Source of the DNA: Sulfurovum sp.
GTDB lineage: Bacteria > Campylobacterota > Campylobacteria > Campylobacterales > Sulfurovaceae
NCBI GenBank assembly: GCA_015661795.1
Contig: DQVJ01000108.1
Span: 1 to 13,929, forward strand
Direction: 5' to 3'
DNA: 13,929 nucleotides
The notes below the pieces were generated by a model. It ran no database searches. It had not been told where the DNA came from and saw nothing but the letters and a program-made list of their open reading frames with translations. Numbering within the stretch: position 1 is the stretch's first letter; each line of letters starts with the position of its first letter. Made by a program: the position numbers and the translations under genes. Shown here piece by piece: positions 1 to 6,715 of this stretch.

Positions 1-290
1 ACTGGTCCACTCCACCATACAGTACCATCACGATCAACTGCATAAAAACGCCCATCACTGCCTTTTTCTCGTACCGATACAAGTATAAAATTTTTTCCGG
101 TTAAATCAATGATTTTTTCTTTGTCCGTATTCAAGTTTGTCATTTTGAAAACAGTTTTTGAAATCGGGGTGAGTTCGTATATTAACTCTTTAATCACAGG
201 GGGAACATCTCCATCATAGAATACTGTTTCTGCCCACATTGATGTGTTTATAATACACAATGTAAGCCACATATTTCTCATCAATGACAT
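1..290 (-). CDS. Small secreted protein of unknown function, 3' end cut by window edge
   Basis: An open frame runs on the minus strand from an ATG at 290 to the window edge without a stop, giving about 96 residues. The first 20 residues look like a Sec signal peptide: an Arg at position 5, a hydrophobic core (WLTLCII) and a plausible cleavage after SMWA, before ETVF. The mature part is mixed polar and hydrophobic, with an Asp/Gly-rich stretch (YAVDRDGTVWW) near the visible end; I recognise no family. The ATG abuts the cpoB stop, so it is probably the last or a late gene of the tolB-pal-cpoB operon and acts in the periplasm or envelope. There is no convincing Shine-Dalgarno before ATG 290; in-frame ATGs at 281 and 272 are alternatives that keep the signal peptide. 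In C. jejuni, as I recall, slyD lies at this place; the visible residues do not look like SlyD. Reality of the gene is likely, function unknown. Confidence 0.7.
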   Translation of the reverse strand, partial: MSLMRNMWLTLCIINTSMWAETVFYDGDVPPVIKELIYELTPISKTVFKMTNLNTDKEKIIDLTGKNFILVSVREKGSDGRFYAVDRDGTVWWSGP

Positions 291-1067
291 TTATAATTTC
301 TTTAACTTTTGTTTGGCTATGATTGCCGTTTTTTTACCTTCATAATTTGCAACTATATTTTCATAAAATGCTCTTGCTTGTGCTTTTTCACCTGTTTTTT
401 CCAAGGAAATAGCTGTATGTAAAAGTAGTGTATCTATATATGAGGCCTGATCATATAATCCTGCACTTTTTTTAAAATAAAAAATAGCATCTTCATACTT
501 TTTTGTATAGTATGCGATCTCACCCAGATAATAATTTGAAGCAGCAGGTTTATACCCTTTGGTATCTGTAACAGTAAATCTCTTTTTAGCTTCATCGTAC
601 CGTTTTTTAACAAAAAGTCGTACCCCCTCACTATAGAGTTTCCCTGTGCTCTTTCCTTCTAAAGATTCTTCTTTATTCTGTTTCACTTTCTTTTTTGACT
701 TAGAAGCAGTGTACTCACCTTTAGATTTCAAGGCTTTTGAAAGTTCTTCTTTTGTTACATAGTTTGTATTTATTTTATCTATCATCTTCCCAAGATCTTG
801 AAGAAGATCTCTAGTATTCCCATCATTCCTTACCTCTCCAGATGTCTGGGTCTGATATTGTAATTCATTTACCGTAGCACTTAATCCTTCAACAATACTC
901 ATGAGCCCTTCTATACGTTCATTTTGTTGTGCTATTTGACGTTTTAATGATGAAATAGTTTTATTATCTACTGAACTGGAATATGTATTTTGACTATTCC
1001 CATAGACAGATGGTTCAGAAAATACTAAAGTACTACTGATACTTAAAATCCACACAAAATATTTCAT
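291..1067 (-). CDS. cpoB: CpoB/YbgF-like periplasmic coiled-coil TPR protein of the Tol-Pal system
   Basis: A 258-residue exported protein with a signal peptide at about residues 1-17 (hydrophobic WILSISSTLVF). A heptad-like coiled coil follows at about 36-72 (LKRQIAQQNERIEGLMSIVE), then a Lys/Ser-rich linker at about 112-142 and a tetratricopeptide region at about 143-258 (LYSEGVRLFVKKRYDEA, YYLGEIAYYTKKYEDAIFYF, ARAFYENIVANYEGKK). This is the CpoB layout: an N-terminal trimerisation coil plus C-terminal TPRs. In E. coli, CpoB binds TolA and coordinates outer-membrane constriction with septal peptidoglycan synthesis. The gene starts six bases after the pal stop, and its stop is flush with the next ATG, so it sits inside the tolB operon. 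The TPR part is divergent, and the exact partner in Campylobacterota is inferred from position. Confidence 0.85.
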   Translation of the reverse strand: MKYFVWILSISSTLVFSEPSVYGNSQNTYSSSVDNKTISSLKRQIAQQNERIEGLMSIVEGLSATVNELQYQTQTSGEVRNDGNTRDLLQDLGKMIDKINTNYVTKEELSKALKSKGEYTASKSKKKVKQNKEESLEGKSTGKLYSEGVRLFVKKRYDEAKKRFTVTDTKGYKPAASNYYLGEIAYYTKKYEDAIFYFKKSAGLYDQASYIDTLLLHTAISLEKTGEKAQARAFYENIVANYEGKKTAIIAKQKLKKL

Positions 1068-1073
1068 TGTTAT

Positions 1074-1610
1074 CTACTTTACCAAGCGAAGATCAACTCT
1101 TCTGTTTCGTGCATAACAACTATCTGTCGGGCTTGAACATACAGGATTACTCTCACCATAGGAAATAATCACCATTCTATTTGATGCTATACCTTCAGAA
1201 ATAAGACTATCTTTAACTGCTTTAGCTCTTTTAAGCCCTAAGGCATAATTATATTCATCCGTACCAAATTCATCACAGTTACCTTCAATTTTAATTTGAT
1301 TATTATGCTTGTTAACTATATTTGTATTTTGAACGATTTTATTTTCCATGGATGGAGAAACGCTATAATCACCAAAATCAAAATAAATACTCTCAAAGCC
1401 ATCACTACTACTGTTAAATGTACCATTATTAGTACCATTTTCATTGCCATAGGCATTTTCATCTATAGAAACAGTTTCCCCAGCTATTTGATTTGCATCT
1501 GAAACGTTATTACTTCCTGCGTTAGCATCTAAGTCTGGAGCCTTTTGACTACACCCTGTTATGATTATTACAGTAAATGTTAATACCATGATGATTGATT
1601 TTTGTATCAT
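1074..1610 (-). CDS. pal: Pal, peptidoglycan-associated outer-membrane lipoprotein
   Basis: A 178-residue lipoprotein. Residues 1-20 are a type II signal peptide ending in the lipobox ITGC, so Cys20 is the lipidation site; Ser follows it, compatible with outer-membrane sorting. A flexible Asn/Gly/Ser-rich linker spans about 21-70, and an OmpA-like peptidoglycan-binding domain spans about 73-178 (IYFDFG, then EGNCDEFGTDEYN at 109-121). By alignment to OmpA, Asp113 and Arg128 are the residues expected to hold diaminopimelate. Cys158 and Cys165 may form a small disulfide loop; I recall this pair as typical of Campylobacterota Pal. Pal anchors the outer membrane to the wall and binds TolB and TolA. 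The gene has a good Shine-Dalgarno (AAAGGA) and lies 21 bases after tolB. Confidence 0.96.
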   Translation of the reverse strand: MIQKSIIMVLTFTVIIITGCSQKAPDLDANAGSNNVSDANQIAGETVSIDENAYGNENGTNNGTFNSSSDGFESIYFDFGDYSVSPSMENKIVQNTNIVNKHNNQIKIEGNCDEFGTDEYNYALGLKRAKAVKDSLISEGIASNRMVIISYGESNPVCSSPTDSCYARNRRVDLRLVK

Positions 1611-1631
1611 TTTTAATCCTTTAAATATCTA

Positions 1632-2870
1632 TTACCAATCTATAGATTGAATTTTTCGCCCAGAAAGTGGGAAAAGCAAACTTTGATGACTCGCTAAATT
1701 TATATACCCAATAGATGAACCAGAGCCTTTATGTTTAATATAGAGGAGAACTGACCCATCTGTAGAGAATCTTGGAAATTGGTTCGCTCCTGTTGTTGTT
1801 AAAGGTCGGGTATCCCTACCATGTGATGAAGTTAAATAAAGGTTAAATGTGTTTGATCCAAACGTATTTTGGCTCTCCCTACTTGAATATACTATTTTAC
1901 TTCCATGTGCATCAACTGCATTATTGTTACGTCCATGATACACCATTTGCGACACAGAAGAGGAATAAATAGACTTTTTGAAAATGTTAGCATATCCCAG
2001 TCTATTTGAAACAAAAACAATCCGACTCTCATCATCTATATATTTTCCACTCACATCTATCCCATTAAAATTGGTTATTTTTCTTTTAGATTTTGATGAG
2101 ACATCTAGCTCAAAAATATCCGCCTGTCCTTCTGGTGCCATTGTCAATAATATTTTAGATCCGTTTTTACTAATATCAGAACAAACAAGCATTCCTTCAG
2201 AGCTTATCATTTTTTCTTTTGCCCCTGTATAAATATTCATTTTATACAATACAGGTTTTAATCCATTATAGGCACTGTAATAAATATTCTTTTGCTTTTC
2301 GTCAGCCCACTTAGGAAAGAGATTCAATCCTCCCTTGATAATCACTTTCTTATAATTAAAGGTATAATCTGCTAATAGTATTTCACTCTTACCCGGTGTT
2401 GTATAACGTGCGAATATGACATACCGATTAATCCAGGAAATATCAGAATACTTCAAAACATGGTTTATATCACTGACTGCTTTGTGTGCAAGAAATGGCA
2501 TTTTGTTTTTTGTGGGAATCGCATAACTTTTTTTATACACTTCCGTACTATTTGATGCTTTTAATAAGCGAATAATCAACTTTGTTCCTGTTTGTTGTGA
2601 CAGTGAGTATTTTAAAACATATTCTTTGCTTTTCAGTACGGGCAACAGATAATTTGAATTAAGATCACCTTTATGATGTGTTTTATCTACTATAAAATGT
2701 CCTGAAATTTTAAAATCTGATTGTAATATTTTAAAAAAAGTATTGTTTACAACTGCAGAAGCATCTATCAAAGCAATTCGGGTACGCTGTTCTACATCTT
2801 TTTCTATTTTAAGTGTAGCATCTGCTGCAAAAAGATTCAACGATAATAGTATCAATAATATATATTTCAA
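1632..2870 (-). CDS. tolB: TolB, periplasmic component of the Tol-Pal system
   Basis: A 412-residue exported protein with a Sec signal peptide at about 1-16 (MKYILLILLSLNLFAA). It has an N-terminal alpha/beta domain (about 20-150), then a beta-propeller made of WD40-like or PD40 blades (about 165-412). Repeating signatures include INRYVIFARYTTPGKSEILLAD, LFPKWADEKQKNIYYSAYN, ISKNGSKILLTMAPEGQADIF and RIVFVSNRLGYANIF. Blades of the form S.DG..I.F.S.R.G...I are the hallmark of TolB. It shuttles in the periplasm between Pal and the TolA-TolQR motor. The start is TTG, supported by AAGGA seven bases upstream and by a signal peptide beginning exactly there. It heads the tolB-pal-cpoB transcription unit. 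In related genomes it follows tolA directly; here it is separated by the methyltransferase and pilus ATPase genes. Confidence 0.95.
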   Translation of the reverse strand: MKYILLILLSLNLFAADATLKIEKDVEQRTRIALIDASAVVNNTFFKILQSDFKISGHFIVDKTHHKGDLNSNYLLPVLKSKEYVLKYSLSQQTGTKLIIRLLKASNSTEVYKKSYAIPTKNKMPFLAHKAVSDINHVLKYSDISWINRYVIFARYTTPGKSEILLADYTFNYKKVIIKGGLNLFPKWADEKQKNIYYSAYNGLKPVLYKMNIYTGAKEKMISSEGMLVCSDISKNGSKILLTMAPEGQADIFELDVSSKSKRKITNFNGIDVSGKYIDDESRIVFVSNRLGYANIFKKSIYSSSVSQMVYHGRNNNAVDAHGSKIVYSSRESQNTFGSNTFNLYLTSSHGRDTRPLTTTGANQFPRFSTDGSVLLYIKHKGSGSSIGYINLASHQSLLFPLSGRKIQSIDW

Positions 2871-2877
2871 AAATTAT

Positions 2878-2882
2878 TCCTT
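2878..2882 (-). promoter_or_regulatory. Ribosome binding site of tolB (decides a TTG start)
   Basis: AAGGA on the minus strand with seven bases before the TTG at 2870. The signal peptide begins at this TTG, so the non-ATG start is well supported. Confidence 0.75.
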
Positions 2883-2903
2883 AATAATGGTCTTTTAACA
2901 AAC

Positions 2904-2912
2904 ATTATATCA
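2904..2912 (-). promoter_or_regulatory. Extended -10 promoter for the tolB-pal-cpoB operon
   Basis: The minus strand reads TGATATAAT, a perfect TATAAT hexamer with the TGn extension. No good -35 hexamer is visible, which is usual for housekeeping promoters in Campylobacterota. Transcription would start near 2897, leaving a leader of about 27 bases that contains the tolB Shine-Dalgarno. It lies in the 88-base gap after the pilT-like gene, and gives the downstream half of the tol set a promoter of its own. Inferred from sequence only. Confidence 0.65.
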
Positions 2913-2958
2913 AGGCAGTGTTAAAATCTTCATTAATTAATATTAAACTGAGTAATCT

Positions 2959-4092
2959 CTATTTTAGATCAAAAACACCTTTATTATCTCTCCTTTGAAC
3001 ATCTTTTGTTCCTCCTCCAGAAACTTTTTGTATACCTTGAATTTTCAAACTCATATCAGAAGGATTTGTCGCCATACTTAATGCTACAGATTTACCAATT
3101 ATATTCTTGGAATATAATTCAAATAAAGATTGATCAAAAGATTGTGTACCATAAATCTCTTTACCTTTTTCAATACTTTCCAAAATTTCACTATCTCTAT
3201 TTTCAGCGATAAGTTCAGATATTCTTTTTGTTTTCAACAGTACTTCTACAGCAGGTACTCTGTCACCATCCATTGTTTTTACCAATCTTTGAGAAATAAC
3301 ACTTTCTAGTACAAAGGACAAAGTCATACGAATACGATCTTGCTCTTCTTTTGGAAACATTGCAACAACCCTGCTTATTGTCTCTTTTGCATCAAGTGTA
3401 TGTATTGTTGCAACAACCAAATGTCCTGTATCGGCAGCATGCAAAGCAATTTCCATTGTTTCTAAATCACGGACTTCTCCAATGAAAATAATATCCATGT
3501 CTTCACGTAGTGCTGCTTTTAAGGCATTAGAAAAAGAGCGTGTATTCGTACCCACAGAGCGTTGAGAAATGAGACAAGAATACTCTGTATGCAAAAATTC
3601 AACAGGATCTTCTATACTGATGATATGTTTTCTTTTTGTTTTATTGATTCTATCCAACAAGGCAGCTAATGTAGTAGATTTACCTGAGTTACTTGTACCT
3701 GTAACAAGAATTAATCCATGGTTTAACTCTGCTAATTTACCTATTACTTTTGGGAGTTGCAACTCTTCTAACGACAAGATCTTTTCTGGAATAACTCGAA
3801 AAACCGCACTTAAGCCATGCATTTGATAAAAAAAGTTTACTCTAAAACGTTTTTCATTATCCAAGACATATGCACAATCTAATTCTTGATTTTCTATAAG
3901 TTTATTATACTGATCTTTGTTAAGAATTTCATCTGCTATAGCTAACATATTATCATTTGTTAATTTTTCACTTTTCACAGAATGTAACTCACCTTTAAGT
4001 CGCATATGCACCAATGATCCAGCTTTTAGATGTAAATCACTACCTTCTAATTCCAATAATTTATGTAAGTAATGTTGTAATTTTTTTCTCAT
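2959..4092 (-). CDS. PilT/PilU-family type IV pilus retraction ATPase
   Basis: A 377-residue secretion ATPase of the PilT/PilU branch; these cytoplasmic hexamers power type IV pilus retraction. An N-terminal PAS-like domain (about 1-105; SDLHLKAG at 18-25 is a family signature) precedes a RecA-like ATPase. Visible motifs are Walker A at 132-140 (GTSNSGKST), the Asp box at 158-166 (ISIEDPVEF), Walker B with catalytic Glu206 (IIFIGE) and the His box at 224-231. The C-terminal part (YGTQSFDQSLFELY, then NPSDMSLKI) resembles PilU more than PilT, and no AIRNLIRE-type retraction motif is evident. The Walker A keeps GxxxxGKST but differs from the usual GPTGSGKST at three places. The start has a strong Shine-Dalgarno (AAGGAGT, six bases away). 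No other pilus gene is in the window. Family certain; PilT versus PilU not settled, so no symbol is given. Confidence 0.9.
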   Translation of the reverse strand: MRKKLQHYLHKLLELEGSDLHLKAGSLVHMRLKGELHSVKSEKLTNDNMLAIADEILNKDQYNKLIENQELDCAYVLDNEKRFRVNFFYQMHGLSAVFRVIPEKILSLEELQLPKVIGKLAELNHGLILVTGTSNSGKSTTLAALLDRINKTKRKHIISIEDPVEFLHTEYSCLISQRSVGTNTRSFSNALKAALREDMDIIFIGEVRDLETMEIALHAADTGHLVVATIHTLDAKETISRVVAMFPKEEQDRIRMTLSFVLESVISQRLVKTMDGDRVPAVEVLLKTKRISELIAENRDSEILESIEKGKEIYGTQSFDQSLFELYSKNIIGKSVALSMATNPSDMSLKIQGIQKVSGGGTKDVQRRDNKGVFDLK

Positions 4093-4113
4093 CGGTGTAC
4101 TCCTTGATATGAT

Positions 4114-4119
4114 ATTTTA
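4114..4119 (-). promoter_or_regulatory. Candidate -10 element for the PilT/PilU-family gene
   Basis: TAAAAT on the minus strand, 21 bases upstream of the ATG at 4092, with the Shine-Dalgarno AAGGAGT between them. A weak TTTCAT lies about 18 bases further upstream. It sits in the 76-base divergent spacer shared with the methyltransferase gene. Moderate support only. Confidence 0.4.
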
Positions 4120-4157
4120 ACATAAACTCCACAAAGTATGAAATACTGAAATAAAGA

Positions 4158-4163
4158 TACAAT
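4158..4163 (+). promoter_or_regulatory. Candidate -10 element for the SpoU/TrmH methyltransferase gene
   Basis: TACAAT on the plus strand ends five bases before the ATG at 4169. If it is used, transcription would begin at or almost at the start codon, giving a leaderless message; the absence of a clear Shine-Dalgarno before this ATG is consistent with that. Weak evidence in an AT-rich spacer. Confidence 0.3.
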
Positions 4164-4168
4164 ACGGT

Positions 4169-4945
4169 ATGAAATTCATTAAAGTAAACGATATAAATAT
4201 TCCTGATTTACATATCTATCATCAATTTAGAGATAATGCTTTTACAGCCGACCAAAGTTTTGTTGCAGACAGTCCAAAAGTAGTTAACTTACTTCTTGCA
4301 TCGGATATAACCATCCAAAGTATTCTCGCTACAGAAGCATACTATACTGAGTTTATGCATCTTATTGAAAATAAAAACATTCCTCAACTATTTGTCGCAA
4401 GCAAAGAACTGATGCAAAAAATAGTAGGTCATAAAATCCATCATAACGTCATGATGCATGGTAAAAGACCATCATTAACATCTTTAGATAAACTCGATAA
4501 ACACATCATTATGTTAGATGAAATAAGTTCAACACAAAATATAGGATCAATCGCACGTTCAGCTGCTGCTCTTGGTATCCACTCTTATCTGCTCCCCACA
4601 CATGGTCCCCACCCATATTCAAGACGTGCCCTTCGTGTTTCAATGGGTCATATCAGTATGCTTAAAATATCTCTCTATAACAATATAATAGAGACAATTA
4701 AATATCTAAAAAAAAATGGATATTATATTTATGCAGCTGAAGTAAGAGATACAGCAACACCTCTCTCTTCCGTTAAAGTAGCAGAGAAATGGGTTTTGCT
4801 TATGGGTCATGAAGGCTCTGGTATTTCTGATGAAGTTTTGGCACATTGTGATGAAGTTATACAAATAGAAATGGAAGAAGGCATAAAAAGTTTTAATGTT
4901 GGCATTGCTGCTTCCATTATCATGTACAGTTTGAAGTATACCTAA
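4169..4945 (+). CDS. SpoU/TrmH-family RNA 2'-O-ribose methyltransferase
   Basis: A 258-residue SPOUT-class enzyme that would transfer a methyl group from S-adenosylmethionine to a ribose 2'-OH in tRNA or rRNA. All three SpoU motifs are visible: motif 1 at 124-136 (NIGSIARSAAALG, with the expected catalytic Arg130), motif 2 at 210-220 (LLMGHEGSGIS) and motif 3 at 235-250 (MEEGIKSFNVGIAASI). These build the deep trefoil knot that binds the cofactor. Residues 1-105 form an N-terminal substrate-binding part as in RlmB/TsnR-type members; the exact target cannot be told from sequence. It is the only plus-strand gene here, divergent from the pilus ATPase gene and convergent with the tolA-like gene, with a 21-base gap to the latter. 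An A9 run at 4708-4716 lies inside the coding region. Confidence 0.9.
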   Translation: MKFIKVNDINIPDLHIYHQFRDNAFTADQSFVADSPKVVNLLLASDITIQSILATEAYYTEFMHLIENKNIPQLFVASKELMQKIVGHKIHHNVMMHGKRPSLTSLDKLDKHIIMLDEISSTQNIGSIARSAAALGIHSYLLPTHGPHPYSRRALRVSMGHISMLKISLYNNIIETIKYLKKNGYYIYAAEVRDTATPLSSVKVAEKWVLLMGHEGSGISDEVLAHCDEVIQIEMEEGIKSFNVGIAASIIMYSLKYT

Positions 4946-4966
4946 ATTATTGTCTCTCTAGAAAGT

Positions 4967-5752
4967 TTATTCTTTTGCAATAAATTCTGCCTCAAATTCA
5001 TAAGTTCTACCTGCATGATGCCTACCAAATCCTATAGTTTGTAACTGTTCCAAAAAACCCATTAAGCCCGTATTGAACTCTTCAATATTTGACCCAGACT
5101 TAATCCTAAACTTAAACCTTCCGCTTGGTTCAATAAATAGTATCACTGTAGCCTTTTCTCCAGCAAAATCACTCTGAGCAGGCCAATCTTCCAGCATGCT
5201 TTGTACTTTGGCAAAATAAGCATTTTCAACACCACTGTCACTTGTTTTTAATGTGCTGCTTATACGTTCACTGGCACTTAAATGTTTTTCTGAGACTTTA
5301 ATAATATTTTTTTTAGGTACGCTTTTAATAGGTTTATTCGTAATCTGCATATTTAATTTTTTTTCTTCAGTTTTTATGTTTGAAAAAAGTTCTGATGCTT
5401 TTTTCACTTTTAGCTTATTTACTTTTTTAGGCATTTTTTTTAGGGGTTTCGACTTATTTACATCTTTTTTCTTAACGATTTTTTCCTGTATCACTTTCTT
5501 CTTTGTATCTTTGGGTTTTAATTTCTGTTTAACTTTTGATTTTGATATCAATTTTTTAGGTTTAGACTTCGTAGTTTTTTCTTTTTTAGGCGTATGCAGT
5601 GCCACTCGAATACGATTTTCATTTTTTTTAACATAATGCACTGATTTTTTTTCATTTCTCGTATTAAAATAAAATATAAGTGCACCCACCATAGCAAAAT
5701 ATATGCTAATTGACAAGAGCCCCCAGATGAGATTAGGAGATATTTTTTTCAT
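4967..5752 (-). CDS. TolA/TonB-like energy-transducing protein with Lys-rich linker
   Basis: A 261-residue inner-membrane protein with the TolA/TonB plan. One N-terminal transmembrane helix spans about 8-29. A very Lys-rich periplasmic linker (about 40-140, many KKxK and KPK units) follows, then a C-terminal domain at about 175-261. That domain carries the TolA/TonB pattern: YFAKVQSMLEDW, a small V.LFIEPSG strand pair, then SGS and a closing strand. It should link the TolQR motor to TolB, Pal or outer-membrane partners. Its ATG overlaps the TolR stop (ATGA), showing tight coupling to that gene. I favour TolA because tolB and pal are close by, but a TonB role cannot be excluded, so no symbol is given. 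Five A8 runs lie in the coding strand (minus strand, within 5317-5652), all encoding Lys-Lys units. Confidence 0.85.
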   Translation of the reverse strand: MKKISPNLIWGLLSISIYFAMVGALIFYFNTRNEKKSVHYVKKNENRIRVALHTPKKEKTTKSKPKKLISKSKVKQKLKPKDTKKKVIQEKIVKKKDVNKSKPLKKMPKKVNKLKVKKASELFSNIKTEEKKLNMQITNKPIKSVPKKNIIKVSEKHLSASERISSTLKTSDSGVENAYFAKVQSMLEDWPAQSDFAGEKATVILFIEPSGRFKFRIKSGSNIEEFNTGLMGFLEQLQTIGFGRHHAGRTYEFEAEFIAKE

Positions 5753-6135
5753 TCTGTAATAAGTGATACTTTCTCGAAACCCGCAGCCTTTACACTTTTA
5801 AGTAAAAACATGATATTTTTATATTGTAAAGCCTCATCTGCACGTATATAAACTTCCGTATTCTTATCAAACTTGACAGACATATTCACAAAATCATCGG
5901 CAAAAGTATCAAACCTATACGTGTCATTTTTTAAATAAATAACTTTCTCTTTATCCATTCTTATAGTAAGGGTTTTAGGTTTGGTAACCTTAACCGTTTT
6001 GGATCCCTGAGGAAGATTAATTTGTTCTTGAAAAGTGATTGTCGGAGCAGTGACCATAAGTATAGCCATTAACACTAACATAACATCTACCAAAGGTGTG
6101 ATATTCAAGTCTGGACTATCATCCCAACTAAACAT
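5749..6135 (-). CDS. TolR/ExbD-family proton-channel subunit
   Basis: A 128-residue inner-membrane protein with a short cytoplasmic N-terminus, one transmembrane helix (about 14-32) and a periplasmic domain. The family motif NITPLVDVML places the essential proton-carrying Asp at residue 17, equivalent to E. coli TolR Asp23 or ExbD Asp25. The periplasmic part (YIRADEALQYKNIM, then GFEKVSLIT) is the usual ExbD/TolR fold. With the TolQ/ExbB protein it forms the motor that converts proton motive force into movement of the TolA-like protein. Its ATG abuts the TAG stop of the preceding gene, and its TGA overlaps the next ATG. Position beside tolA, tolB and pal points to TolR, but ExbD and TolR cannot be told apart by sequence alone. 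Confidence 0.93.
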   Translation of the reverse strand: MFSWDDSPDLNITPLVDVMLVLMAILMVTAPTITFQEQINLPQGSKTVKVTKPKTLTIRMDKEKVIYLKNDTYRFDTFADDFVNMSVKFDKNTEVYIRADEALQYKNIMFLLKSVKAAGFEKVSLITE

Positions 6136-6714
6136 CTATGCTTCCTCACTAACCTGAGAAAGTATCACTTCCGCCTGTGATGTAAGCAGAGAAGAGAGTT
6201 CATAAGCTTTACGTTTTAAAATCAAATGAAAAGTATATGCAAAAATAGCTACGCCAATACCTGCAGCTGTAGCGATTAATGCTTCAGAAATAGCGGGGGC
6301 AACAACACTTAATGATGCACTTGACTGAGAGCCAAGTTTTGAAAATGTTTCCAATATTCCTATAACTGTTCCAAAAAGCCCTATAAATGGTGACGTAGAT
6401 GCAATGATTGAAAGCCAGGTAAGGCCTTTAGTTGAGACTCTTATCGCATCTGATGATGCCGCTTCTAATATCGCCCTATTGGGTTCATTTACACGAGACA
6501 AATAAGTAAAAATAAGTGAGGTGCTTGCCACTGATTTTGACTGACCTGTGTACAATGCTTTAAGTGATTGAGCTTCTGATGTAATACGGGTATTTAATAT
6601 GTAAAATCTATCTAAAAAAACCCAAAAAGTAGCGATAAAATAAATGGATAGCCCCAGCAATACAATAAATGTTATTGCACTGCCATGGATGAAATAATCT
6701 AAAAGAGAGCCCAA
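6136..6714 (-). CDS. TolQ/ExbB-family proton-channel subunit
   Basis: A 192-residue inner-membrane protein of the MotA/TolQ/ExbB family. Three transmembrane helices are visible at about 12-34, 98-122 and 140-165. The channel-lining motifs are present: ASTSPFIGLFGTVIGI at 105-120 and APAISEALIATAAGIGVA at 139-156. It would form the pentameric channel around a TolR/ExbD dimer. The start is TTG, one base after the atpC TAA; an in-frame TAG 18 bases upstream excludes any earlier start. The nearest Shine-Dalgarno-like stretch (AGGAAAG, inside atpC) is rather far away, so initiation probably depends on translational coupling. The motor genes thus appear to be read through from the ATP synthase operon. 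TolQ is favoured by neighbours. Confidence 0.92.
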   Translation of the reverse strand: MGSLLDYFIHGSAITFIVLLGLSIYFIATFWVFLDRFYILNTRITSEAQSLKALYTGQSKSVASTSLIFTYLSRVNEPNRAILEAASSDAIRVSTKGLTWLSIIASTSPFIGLFGTVIGILETFSKLGSQSSASLSVVAPAISEALIATAAGIGVAIFAYTFHLILKRKAYELSSLLTSQAEVILSQVSEEA

Positions 6715-6715
6715 T

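Noticed and set aside
2933..2946. AT palindromes (TTAATTAA and TTAATATTAA) downstream of the PilT/PilU-family gene as a terminator or operator
   Set aside because: Pure A/T self-complementarity of this length is common by chance here; there is no G/C stem and no following T run.
4946..4966. Bidirectional terminator between the convergent methyltransferase and tolA-like genes
   Set aside because: The 21-base gap holds no inverted repeat with a usable stem beyond a six-base TCTAGA.
5253..5636. A 127-codon plus-strand open frame rich in Phe, Leu and Ser that looks like a membrane protein
   Set aside because: It is the reverse complement of the Lys-rich tolA linker; AAA codons read as TTT, so the hydrophobic character is an artefact.
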